Below, in pieces: positions 1 through 11,800 of a stretch of DNA of 64,000 bases. This DNA is from Flabesymbios commensalis (lineage: Eukaryota > Annelida > Polychaeta > Terebellida > Flabelligeridae). Numbering within the stretch: the stretch's first letter is position 1; each line of letters starts with the position of its first letter. The stretch is from NCBI GenBank assembly GCA_964017125.1, contig CAXHKU010000928.1:124001-188000 (forward strand). The letters are read 5' to 3'. The notes under the pieces were generated by a model that was not told the DNA's origin, did not search any database, and saw only the letters and a list, made by a program, of their open reading frames with translations. Position numbers and translations under genes: made by a program.

Positions 1-42
1 TCATACCAAGCCTAATACATGTGGAGGTTTAATAAACATGAT

Positions 43-356
43 GAAATTAAATGAATCGATCTTTAGGCCACCTTTGTGCACATATAGGCTAAACTGGGCC
101 AGGAGAACCTCCTGAGGATGGTGAGATGAATGAGATGACACTGTCCTCCAGACACGGGATTCGAAATTGGAGCCCTGGCGGTCTGAGGCCGAGCACGCTA
201 CCTCTCGGTCACGGAGGCTCCCCACAATACTGACTTTCACATGTGGATGGGGAAGATTTTTTTTTGTTTCCTTGCAAACCGCCGAGACCGGGGACCGAAC
301 CCCGAACTCTGGCGTGAAAGGCAGCGGTGCTAACAACTACCCTAGGGCCCCCGCCC
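43..356 (-). mobile_element. Dimeric tRNA-derived SINE, full copy
   Basis: Flanked by a perfect 13-bp target duplication TAATAAACATGAT at 30-42 and 357-369. On the minus strand it has a first tRNA-like unit (B box GGTTCGGTCCCC-like, right end), a linker, a second tRNA-like unit (GAGGTAGCGTGCTCGG as A box, TCGAA-type B box) and a tail ending in ATTTAATTTC. The long open frame across it is meaningless. Confidence 0.85.
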
Positions 357-429
357 TAATAAACATGATAGCAGCAGCAATGCAGCAAAAGACAAAACGT
401 TTTTTATTGAAATTGTTAGGGCCTATGTG

Positions 430-846
430 ATATGTAGGGATAATCAATGATTTCAAAAACTAAAAGGTAGATATATGGTGACATTGACAGTCTAATCAAA
501 CTCTGCATCAGCGCATGTTACGTTTCAATGCATAATGCACAAAATCTATTTTTAATAGAATGTAAATAATTGCTCAGAATTCATCTCCAGCAATCTAAAA
601 ACCGTCAGCTTCTTGGGATCTGGAGCGGCCCTCAGACCCCCTGCCTATTGGGGCCCACGACGTATTTTAGCCTACGGCCCTCACACACCTAAATACGGCC
701 CTGAGGCCTATACGGTAGCTTATGTGACTCGCCCGCCGTCAGGTAGCTGGCGAGATCGCCTGTCACAGCCCAACAGAGTGTCAGACATACGTCCAGCCAG
801 GCATAACTAACATTGCATGAAATAACGCATATTATATTGTATTTCA
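430..846. other. No recognisable feature
   Basis: AT-rich sequence with a GC-richer patch near 620-790. I see no gene, tandem repeat or clear element. Confidence 0.4.
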
Positions 847-1058
847 CTACTGTAGATCTGGTAATTTTCGCGTGTTCAAATTTTGGCAAATTTCTGATTT
901 TGAGACTTTTCACAAAGTTTAGAATTCGCGAATTTTCATTTTTCTTTAGTAGCGCTATTATAAAAATAATTTTCGCGAGAATCGTTAATTCGCGAATTGT
1001 CCTGCTCGCAAAATTCGTGAAAATTAAAACCTCGCTTATATTACTAGATCTACAGTAG
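847..1058. mobile_element. MITE with CTACTGTAGATCTGGTAAT ends
   Basis: Terminal inverted repeats CTACTGTAGATCT and AGATCTACAGTAG bound about 210 bp rich in TTCGCG and CGCGAA words. A related sequence with the same TTCGCG-rich interior and GATCTACA end lies at 56550-56730. Confidence 0.65.
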
Positions 1059-1084
1059 GTCTGCGCATAACTACCCCATTAAAC

Positions 1085-1180
1085 ACGAGAGGTTGATTCA
1101 GTGTTGTTTCATTGTTGGGCCAGCGTCGCAGATGGTGGACCAACATTGAACCAACACTGGATCAACGTTTTGTGTTTGTG
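1085..1180. mobile_element. Family D hairpin MITE, degenerate
   Basis: GTTGGGCCAGCGTCGCAGATGG core with flanking arms ending CAACGTTTTGTGTTTG, matching the CCAGCAAACACGA hairpin family. Confidence 0.55.
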
Positions 1181-1289
1181 GAGCCTGCGGAACAAAATAT
1201 TTGTGATTAAATATATCCTTTACATTTACGGGACAAAATATGCCAATCCGTCGTACTTATACGTCTGGTATGTTAACCCTTGTCCTTAA

Positions 1290-1405
1290 AGCAGTACACA
1301 TATTTTACATGAACTTGTGAACAAAGGTGGCCTAAAACCCCATTCATTTCATTTCATTTACATGAGCATAGACAAAAGCAATACAATTTTGTATGGAATA
1401 GAAAC
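1290..1405. repeat. SINE-tail-like repeat, copy 1 of a local pair
   Basis: Contains GTGAACAAAGGTGGCCTAAA and TTCATTTCATTTCATTT, the 3' tail of the dimeric SINE. Nearly the same 110 bp recurs at 1872-1985. Confidence 0.6.
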
Positions 1406-1453
1406 ATATACGTCTTAACCATTTCACTGCTAAACACGTCGTTTTTTAATCTG

Positions 1454-1700
1454 TTAATCCTTTAACCGCAGGTGTCGCATATATTCTGGTTTTAATTTTT
1501 TATTAGCACATTAAGTACCACCTTTTTAAACATGTTAAAGATAAAATATGACATCAATCAGCAATATTTGAAAAGAGTTGACCTTCATTTTGTCAAATCT
1601 GAATAATTTTCACTCACTTGAAGTTGTGGATCGCGTCAGCGAGACACAATTTCAAGTAAGTGAAAATTCAGATTGAATAATTTGGCGGTTAAAGGGTTAA
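1454..1700. mobile_element. Family B MITE, near full length
   Basis: Ends TTAATCCTTTAACCGC and GCGGTTAAAGGGTTAA, with an internal hairpin of CACTTGAAGTTGTG arms around a GCGTCAGCGA core. The TTAA ends suit piggyBac-type mobilisation. Confidence 0.75.
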
Positions 1701-1871
1701 ATCACTGTTATTGGGAATGAAATGATTCGTTAAACATCAAGAATTTCAAATGTTTGGACTCGAATTAAACAAATATGTAATGAGTAATTTCACTCACTCA
1801 TGCGGGTGGAAATTTATATTATTATAAATTTTTATTATTATTATTATTTGATATAGCGGCTAAAGGCTTAA
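1700..1871. mobile_element. Degenerate family B-related MITE
   Basis: TGTTATTGGGAATGAAATGA followed by a worn CACTCACTC hairpin arm and GCGGCTAAAGGCTTA. It abuts the preceding element at TTAA. Confidence 0.5.
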
Positions 1872-1985
1872 ATCAGTACACATATTTTACATGAACTTGT
1901 GAACAAAGGTGGCCTAAAATTCCATTCATTTCATTTCATTTACATGAACATAGACAAAAGCAATACAATTTTGTATGGAATAGAA
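1872..1985. repeat. SINE-tail-like repeat, copy 2
   Basis: Direct repeat of 1290-1405. The two copies flank the family B elements, which may have inserted between them or been carried with a local duplication. Confidence 0.6.
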
Positions 1986-2796
1986 AATATGAGGAGTTTT
2001 GATTCGCTCTAATATGAATAATATTCTATAGATTGTTATTTAAATTTCGTTCGAATTTTGAACAATGATTGCTAAGGAATGTTCCTATCAGTGCATATAT
2101 CTCAATATCTTACCAGATGTAGTTTTAAGTATATAGGCCTACGCTAAACCTCTGTATTGATGCAACATGGGATATATAGCTATGTACAATAAGTATAACG
2201 ATTATAGATTATAGATTATATATAGACCTACCACGCTAACTCTTTTGTGCGGTATTTCAAACCAAACATAACGGGTCAATTATACGAGTTTTATATTTTA
2301 AACTCGATAAATTCAAATAAATATCTATTATTTATTTGTGTATCCTACTCTTAATAAAATGCAGTGTTTTGCTGTGGCTTTCATCGACTCCTAAAATAGA
2401 TAAGATATAACTATACAAAGCGTCCACTATCAAGATTGTCACTAATATAAAATACGTAAAGCACTATGGCACGTCGGCGGCAGTGAAGCATGACAACCCT
2501 CTGAGAAACAAAATAATATATTAATTTAACCAATGTATGTAGAGTAACTGATAAAAAAATATGATCACCGAGGTAAAAATAGTGGATCTGTAATCCAGGC
2601 ATGTTGAATATAGGTTATTTGTTACATTACGCAATTTCCACGGCGTAATGTTAAGTTAAACACTTTGTGTTCGTGGTGTTATAATGCCACGAAGTAATGG
2701 TTACATGTATTTCTAGCTGTATTGATCACTTCCTCTTTAAAATAAACCGCGAGTCTGATTTTCGACACTGAACCCACCAACACCTACTGTCTGATA
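1986..2796. other. Upstream region of the receptor gene
   Basis: AT-rich with no recognised repeat. It must hold the 5' UTR and promoter, but no motif stands out apart from a TATA-like TTTAAAATAA near 2735. Confidence 0.4.
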
Positions 2797-2884
2797 ATGA
2801 ATTACTCAATGTATTCGGGACTAGCAGATTTAATGTCTTACAGAATCCTGGTGCTGTTACTGTGTGTGTGCTACACTTCAGCTG
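2797..2884 (+). CDS. Exon 1: signal peptide
   Basis: The ATG has A at -3. It opens a frame with a hydrophobic core ([10 protein letters not shown]) followed by small residues TSAG, typical of a signal peptide and cleavage site. The exon ends in phase 1 before GTAAGA. A TTTAAAATAA stretch about 60 bp upstream is TATA-like but unproven as a promoter. Confidence 0.8.
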
Positions 2885-5800
2885 GTAAGATGTTTTACAC
2901 ATAGCTTACTTTTCGGTGTCATTTTTCATCGATTAAGCGACGGTGTATATACCTTACTGGGGGTTGGGAGTTTAGGGGGGGGGGGGGGGTTGTAGCTTGG
3001 TGAATACCGCTCGTGTACCAAGGCTGATTTATGATACGGTCTATTTTTCCCAAACCTGCCGCACCAACATTAAGGCAATGCTGGAACAACGTGATATTCG
3101 TTCATAGTTATGCGGACTGAGATATATGATAATATATTGGATTGATAGGATACAACTAAATAACTTGTCGCTCACAATATGTTCGCTCCTCTGGAGACGT
3201 GTGGCCCACGCTACTATCACACCGCCCCCCCCCCGTATCATGGCTGCTCAGATCATTACAAGTCGTGACAAAAACATGTTACAACGGCCTATGCGAGCGC
3301 AGCGAGGCCGATATAGCGCTATGTATCGACGTGTTTGCTGGGTTGTGTTTACCAGAAACGCTTCCAGTAGATTAACTAAAATTTAAATGCTCGTTTTAAA
3401 TTCACAAACATGAATATAACCCCCCACTCACCCATACCGAGTATCTTCGTTTTTGTCATTTTTATGAGCACATTAAATATTCGGTTTTAAACATGTTAAA
3501 GAAATGGTGACATCAATCAGCAAAATCTGAATAATTTTCACCCACTTGAAGTTGTGGGTCGCGGTAGCGAGACACAACTTCAACTGGGTGAAAATTCCGA
3601 ATAAATAACGTGGCAGGTGAAGGGTTTAGTTTGCGTCCAATTGGCGACTAAATTTAGATGCACTACAGCAAATATATATTTCCAACTGATCAGTGGTTTT
3701 AACTGGAATGTATGTATACATAATATATAGACGGCCGGCCAATACCAATTAAATCACACTAAAAAAATGTTGATGTCGCTTTTTGTTACAAGCAGGTAAC
3801 CGCCCTATAATTAATGTTTATATAATACTTTTTGACATGCGGGGGGTTACCATTGAAATTTTGATCTTTTTAGTTCATTTTAAGGGATGTTTGTGACCCC
3901 CTTTTAAGGTAAATTTTGAAGATATTTCTTGTGCCGTTGCAGCGCATGTTTCGTACATTCACGCAGTTTTCCACACTTTTCAGTGGTTGCTAAGATCAAC
4001 AATAATGTTCCCGTTATCAAATGTTATCTAATTATTTTAGCGGAGTGATATTCACAAATATCATAGAAAATAACAAAAACTCTCACATTGTGTGTATTTG
4101 TTGTGCAATTAGGACGCCAAATGGTCATATATGTCGCTAAGACAAACATGAGCGATAATAATAGATTTAGGCCCATTCGCCGATTTCGTATTATGATCAG
4201 TTCTCCTGCTACTTGTTTATCTTCAGTTAATGATCAATCGGCCGCTGCTTTATTATCAACCTTTTCATTGTTAATCCACACATGTCAACTGTAGCCTTTG
4301 CCGTTATGTATTTTCCTATGTTTATGTGTCGAAATACTTGATTTGACTGTAAGAGTCAGTCGTGGTGAAGGATCATTAGCCAATTTCTCAGACAAATCTT
4401 AGCCATTTTTCATAAAATTTTGCTTGCAAGATCTCTTTAAAAATTAAACCTAGACCATTTGACATAATAATCGTCTCTTTGTATACGGAAGGGTGTAAGG
4501 CACTTCACAAAGTGGCATATACGCTCTTTTAAGTAAAACGATACATTACGATCAAGCTATGTAATTTGGAAACAGTCAATGCGCTTATAGAGGGCCGTCA
4601 TTTAGTCATAGGGGAGATCAGGGCTAGTTCGAACAATTACAAAAATTGCTGTAATATATAATAACACATATAATAAGACATATTATTCTCAAATTGAAAA
4701 AACAAAGTAGAGACAGAAAGAGCATGCATGTTGAAATCATATTTTTACTGTTCCTAAAAACGCCATACTTGGGGCTGTTTCGAACAGGAGATCGAGTATT
4801 TCTCAACAGTGTTGGAGAGACAAAAGAGACTGTTAACAATAGGAGCACAGGGGCGTCAGCAGCTTCCCGATATAGGAGGGGGGGGGGGGGTTAAGAGGGT
4901 AAATGTAATCCCCTGAAATGTTTGAAAATCTGCTGCTCAAAGGGGGTCAGGACCCTCTGACCCTCCCTCTTGAGGGGCCAGGAAAACTTGGAATTGGTGG
5001 CGCCATAGAGGCTGTTACCAACATAATCAGTAGTGCTGCTGGGGCCAGGGAGGCTGTTGACAACAGGACAAGCAGTGCTGGAGTGGCCATGGAGGTTGTC
5101 ATCTACAGAACCAACACTGCCAGAGGGGATGAAATGTTGTTAATATCAGGAGCAGCAATGCTGGAGGGCGCATAGAGGCTGTTAACAACAAGAGCAGCAA
5201 TGCTGGAGGGGCCAGGGAGGCTGTTAGCTACAGGAGCAGTGGTCGTAGAGGGGACAGAGAAGCTACTAACAACAGCAACAGCATTGCTGGATGGGCCAGG
5301 AAGGCAACAGGAGGAATAGTATTGTTATTTAAAAGAGAAAGGAGCAACAGTATTGCAAGGGCAAATGAGGCTATTAACAAATTTATACTATTCACCACGT
5401 GATCAGGTGATGTAAAAGTTCTGATTGTAGATGTAAGTGGAGTGAAAGTAGCCTACTACCCAGTCGATCTAATCAGTTTATGCTGATCGCACTTAGCTGC
5501 AAACAATGCATACAAGACAAAAAATAATGGACATGGATTAAAAATTGTTTGTAAAAGACAACGCCTTATTTTACTGCAATCCATTTGGACTCCCTTGTGA
5601 TAATGTATAATATATTGTGGAGGCATGTATGGGTGTAGATTATTTGAAAATATTTTATTGTTATTTTGGAGCGGAGTGCAAAATTGAAATAAACGAGGTT
5701 GTAACTTGATAATGTCTTTATGGGACGCTAAGATGACCTTAAGAATTTTACATTTTCGTTATTACTCTTACCAGAAACGCCATTTTACTGTATTTAATAA

Positions 5801-8800
5801 TTATATATACATTATTCTCTGTATGCCACAAAGTGCAAAAAAAAGCGAAATTTTTTTTACTTGTAACTTGAAAATGACCTTGTGTGAGCCTGAAATGACC
5901 TTGAGAATTTAGCATTTTTGTTATTCTCCTTAACAAAACCGATTTGTTAATAATTATTTGAATGTATGTTATTGTTTGTTTGCCGAAGAGTGCAAAAATG
6001 ACGAGAAAATCTTATTCTGTTGCGAATAGTGCAAAATCTATATCTTAACCTTAAAATGACCTTGAGAAGTTAACCTTTTCTGTCTATCCCCTGACTAGGA
6101 ATGTTATGTTACTGTAATGATTGATTATTTCAATGTATGTTGTTGTTTGCCTGTTGCACACTCCGATTCATTGATAATTATTTGTCTTTATCTGATTGTA
6201 TGGCTGGCTTGTGGTGAAAAAATGAAAAAACACGCAATTTCAACCCTTAAATGATCTTGTGAGCGCTTAAAATGACCTTGAAAGGTCACTAAAGTTGGTA
6301 ATCATCTCACCTGAATTGCTATAGTAATTGAATTATTATTTATTCAAAGGTATCTTGTTGTTTTTTTCGTGTTCTGTAGGAAAATGAAAATATCAACATT
6401 TTAACCCATAAATAACTTTGTTTGACCTTGAAATGACCTGAATGGGTCAAAAACAATTTGGTAACCCCCCTGACATGGAACGTGAAGGTATATAGAGGTA
6501 ATAAAACGTGGTTATCTGCTTGTAACAAAAAACGCCATCAGAAGTTTTTTTAATCCACTTGGCCGGCCGTCTAATATGTCTATCAAACTGTGTCAGCATG
6601 ACATTATATTGTTACATGTACGATAAACTAACCCACAACTTCAACATTTTCTAACATGTTTAAAAAAAGTCATATGAAAATGTTTTACAACATTAAAATG
6701 TCGAGTCAACAGAATATTATAAAACATTAAATAGAAATATTATACTAAACATTCAGTATAAAATGTTTTTAAACAGTTTTAATAACATTTTTCCAATTGC
6801 ATTTTTATAACATAAAATGTGCATATTGGGAAAAAATGTTTAAAACGTTTTTAAATGGTGTTTTTGAATAATATTTTTAAGTAATGTTTTAAAATTTTTT
6901 GTTGACCCGACGTTTAAATATTTGAAAACCATTTCGTCTAACGTTTTGTAAATATCATTAAAATATGAATAACAGTGACTTAATAGGCTGGTAAAACGGA
7001 TTAAAAACTAATACAGTCGCTTGGCGGTTAAATGGTTAAATGTATGTATGATTTCAGGTACTCTACATGGACGAGCGGATGACGTCGCTGATATTTACGC
7101 TGATGGTGTTTTCCTGATGACAATCAGGAGGCCTTTCTCAATCTCCACAGCCACATTACCAGATAACACACGTTTATTGTCCGTCAACGTAACAAACACA
7201 GGTGGTGTATACGGATTTATCATCAAGCTTTCCAATGGGTTTGTCACAGATACACATTGGAGATGTAGCAAAACATACAATGATAACTGGAATAAACTGA
7301 GCTTCAACGATGATGAGTGGCAACCTGCAAGAGTCGTCACCTGGCCGTCAGTATGGGAACCACATGGTCTGGATCCAGCGAAGATCATCTGGGCGAGAGC
7401 ATACGCTGATGTTGTTTATTGTCGTGGATGGCCAAGTAAGTATTATAGGCCTAATAGCACCTAAGCCTGTCCCCACTCAGTAGGGTGGTGGGGGGGGGGG
7501 GGGGAGGCAGGTGTAGGTGAGTGGGTTTTGAAATTGCACTCATCTACGCCAGTCGGATCCTACCACTGGGTATAGTGAGAGAACAGGTGTAGGTGAGTGA
7601 GATTATAAAATTACACTCACCTACACCGGTTCTACACTTATAATGGTAGAAGATAGTGTAGGTGAGTGCCACTTAGCTATTTCACTCAACTGAAGACTGA
7701 AGACTGTTCGCCACTCAGTAGAGTGTAGGTGTAGGTGAGTGTGTTTTGAAATTGCACTCATCTACACCGGTCCCTATCACAGGGTATAGTGGGAGAACAG
7801 GGGTAGGTGGGTGTGATAATAAAATTAGGCCTACAATCATATACGCAATTTCTGTACTTCTGTAGGCCTTATAGTAGAATATAGGTGTAGGTGAGTGCCA
7901 CTTGGCTATTCTACTCCCCTAAGCCTGTCCCCCATTTGCTGTTGGGTGGGGGTCAGATGGTTTGAAAATGCACTCACCTACGCCGCCCATACACTGGGTG
8001 GCCTATAGTTGCAGAACAGGTGTAGGTGAGTGTATTTCTCTATAATTTTAATTTACCAGATGTTGAAAAGATAAAAAATTGAATTAAAAATATTTTGTGT
8101 TATTCTGGAAGTAAACAACTTGTGGGAGAAAAGTATTATTTTGACAGCTTATCAATCAACGTTCGGTAGACTCCAATTATAATATTTGACAATATGAAAA
8201 ACAATTATCAGTTATGCTCAGTAAACCCCGATTTAACAAGATGGCGATGCGACGATCAAACTTGAGCCTGTCAATCCATATAAATATTTCAATACCTATA
8301 TCATATGGGTCGATACGGCCATAAATATTTTACTCTTTCAGTGCGGCATCTACGTCAGAATATGACGTCTATCTGACGTCTATAGAATGATTCTGACGTC
8401 TAAAGTCGATCCCTGCACTCTAAGGGTTAACTTCTCACCCACTTGAAGTTGTGTCTCGCGACCGCGACCAACAGCTTCAAGTGAGTGAAAATTACTCATA
8501 TTTGTTCAATTTGAGACCAAACATTTGCAATTATTGTTTAAACGACATTTAATTCCCAATAACAGAGATTTGATCGACTAATAAAACGGGTTTAACCATT
8601 TTAAAAACCATTTAAATTAATTTGTAAAAACATCGCAATCAAAGGGGTTTTTTCAATTTGAAATCACCATAAATGTCTTAGTTAGCTCTATCTGATTCAT
8701 TTGAATAGGTCTATGTTATGGGTCTACGGCCATTACAAATATGTTGATTCTTACAGTGCGGGGATTGATTTTAGTCGTCAGAATCTGACGTCTACAGACG

Positions 8801-11800
8801 TCAGATTCTGTCGACTAAAGTCGATTAGTCGTCAGAATCTGACGTCTACAGACGTCAGATTCTGTCGACTAAAGTCGATCCCCGCACTGTACGGGTTAAA
8901 GGGATTATAGATCGTTAAAGGGTAAATAATTATGTTGTCTTTGACAGATTGTGGATGTGACCATGAATGCTCTGCAGGAGATGAGGAGTCGTTTGATTGT
9001 GTCTGCAGAGAAGGATATATCCTTAAAAATGATGGAAAAACATGTCGTGAGTGGAAACAAAACAACAAATTAATTTAAAATGTTTATCTTGAACCGAAAA
9101 GTAATTATTTTATCTACGCTTTAAACTTATTCATTTTGGTATTTTAAGGAAACAGGTTGATTCAGACGATGAAACACAATTACTTTTAACAGATAAGATG
9201 TATGTTATCATGGTTATTCATGATGTAATTCATGATGTAATAGAATCAAGTGAACATACTCTTGGCTAAATTATGCCAGTGCTTTACCCATGTGATGAGA
9301 CGTCTGTTTTGTGTTTCAGTTGAGGATTCCTGTATCAACGCTTCATGTTCTCACACCTGTAGGCCTAATCCACTGTCTCATGGCATTTACCAATGTGAGT
9401 GTCCTGTGGGTTATAAACTGGAAGATGGAGACAATCACAACTGTCAGGACATTTATGAATGTGAGGATGAGAGTGATGTATGTGATCAGGAATGTAGAGA
9501 TACTGAAGGATCTTATCAATGATGGTGTAGACCAGGGTACAAAGAAATCAATCAGGTTGAATGCGAGGACATTGATGAGTGTATCAACAGCGGTCATGAC
9601 TGTGAACAGGTTTGTCTGAACACCATCGGCTCTTTCTTGTGTTCTTGTAACGATACTTACAGACTTGGACCAGACGGCAAGCACTGCGTGGATTATATTA
9701 AGTGTGTCTCTGACGATGATCACACGTGTGATGAGCCACACATGGTTTGTGTTAATGACGCTGGTGACTATCACTGTATCTGCTCCAGTGGCTTTAATTA
9801 TGATGGTAACATATGTCAGGATGTAGATGAATGTGCTTCTGGTGATCATGATTGTGATCAGGTGTGTAATAATACACAAGGTGGATTCATCTGCTCATGT
9901 GAAGAAGGCTATGAAAGAACAGACGGAGCATGTACTGGTCAGTATGTCATAATGCTCTATGTATAAAACTCAATAGGCCTATTAAGTGGCATTAACAGAT
10001 GGCTGGAAATCAGTTAATCCGGGTAGGATTTGGATTGTCTGAAATACTAAAGTAAACTGTTTAGAGGGTAGAGTTTTATATCTGGGCTGCTCCACGAAGA
10101 TTAAGAATATAAAATACACATGTGTTCTTGGTCGTTAAACACTACATGATTCTATGATATAATGTAGATCACAAAAGTCGAAAGAACGTTGTGTCTTTAT
10201 TTACTTAAAGGTAAACTACACATTGCGTTAGCAATTTCATCTCTTTTCATAACGCTATTCCATAATGTACTATCGATGACTAAATCGCTAAAAAGGCTTG
10301 TCTATATATACATTCAGCTAACAATTTTAAAGTTTTAAATGAAACAATTAAGTGAATTTATTCCTCAACGTGTTTACAACGTTACAGTTATGGCGGCCTC
10401 TACCGGGACATTTTCAGGGGCTGTGATTGGAGGAGCCGTGGGGGGAGTCATTGTCATCATTATCATGATATGTGTTGTTGTGTTCGTCATTATATTCAAA
10501 AGGTAAGAACTTGTTTAAAGTCGGGGTGAAATGATTTCAGTTTATAAAAATAACTGAAGTATATCAGTATATGTTACAATAACATGTAGTGTGGATTGTC
10601 ATCAAATATTTTAGTCCACAAGATATTCGCAAAAAAATAAAAATTGGAAATGTACACTCTTTCTAGGCTGGGTGGAGGATTAATAAATGACATCACATAC
10701 AAATTCCGGCCAGTATTAACATTATTATTTCAAGTCCAAATATACATCTGGTACAAAGATAGGCCTACTGTGCAACACCCTCTTCCCAGCATACACGAGA
10801 CGTTCACCCATTGCTGGTTAAATGTTGGGCCAGCGTCGAAGACGGCGGGCCAACAGTTACCCAGCATTGGGTGAATGTCTCTTGTTTGCTGGGTTCTTGC
10901 ATATCTCAACAAGGATTTCCACAATGAGCCCCTATATAAACAAGTCAACGTGTGACTTCGGCCAAGAGAGAAGGGGACATGGCGCAATGGCTAGAGCACC
11001 TGACTGCCTCACCAGTCATGCATGCGTCCCGGTTTCGAACCCCGCTGTTCCGGTGTGGGGGGTTTTCAGAGAAGCAGCATTGTTTCTCCCTTCTCAATCT
11101 GACTAGGCGATCACATTAATGGCGGCCTCGTCGAGTTAAGGTAGAGACCAGTGTATCGACGTTAATTTCGCATGTTTCGGCATGCTAACAGCCTTTGTCT
11201 AACTGTTAGTTAGCAAACGCCACCCTCCACAACGTGTTACGGGTAAGATCGATTTAACCCCTATTAACGCCCACAATGCATTTAAATTGGGTTTACCCAA
11301 TTTAGTGACCATTTATGCATCCACTCAGCTAATTTTGAAACATTGCATCAGTTATTTATCATATGAGAGCATTTTTAAAACACCCCCCGAAAAATATTTC
11401 GGCCAATTCAACCATTTGTGATGATGTGAGTATACGTTTCAGTACTCTGGTTCCCAGAGCCACACTACGCGGCGTGGCCGAGCTTTATGTAGCCTCTGGT
11501 ATGCCCCAGTGGCGAATATTTGTGACTTGTTGCTATTTTTAGATGAAAATAGAGTAATCCCCGAATTCAGACATTTTTGAAAGGTCACTTCCCCGGAAGA
11601 AGAGTTGTTCACTGTATTGTATTTCCCCTCTGATGCATTTCCTATGACTTGACCCAGAAAATTATTCACAGGCCTCAATAGCACAGGCATGATGGTCACG
11701 TGACTGAGAACCTTGGCCAATACCCGGCCATAAATGAAATTGGCCGGGCTCGCCAGGCAAACGTTTTGGATACTTGCTGCGTTCTAGCCCGGAACATAGT

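Larger units (their letters stand above)
3728..6573. mobile_element. 2.8-kb element with AGACGGCCGGCCAA inverted ends
   Basis: AGACGGCCGGCCAA at the left end and its exact complement TTGGCCGGCCGTCT at the right end bound 2,846 bp inside intron 1. The flanks are AT-rich (TAATATAT left, AATATGTC right), so the target duplication is ambiguous. Inside are a 45-bp-class minisatellite and a degenerate array with ATGACCTTG words. No transposase was found, so it is probably non-autonomous. Confidence 0.55.

Noticed and set aside
2976-2990. Long G runs (also near 4880, 7490, 54207, 56239) as G-quadruplex signals
   Set aside because: Single homopolymer runs of uncertain length, often assembly-sensitive; no regular G-tract spacing.
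4918-5175. Repeat-rich 85-codon open frame
   Set aside because: Follows the minisatellite. Neighbouring units shift frame.
9343-9879. 178-codon minus-strand open frame
   Set aside because: Antisense shadow of the EGF exon.
10976-11060. Possible tRNA gene
   Set aside because: A and B boxes are present, but the sequence does not fold as a full cloverleaf with a clean acceptor stem and it matches SINE family S. The heads at 1-356, 54289 and 58745 are also SINE parts.
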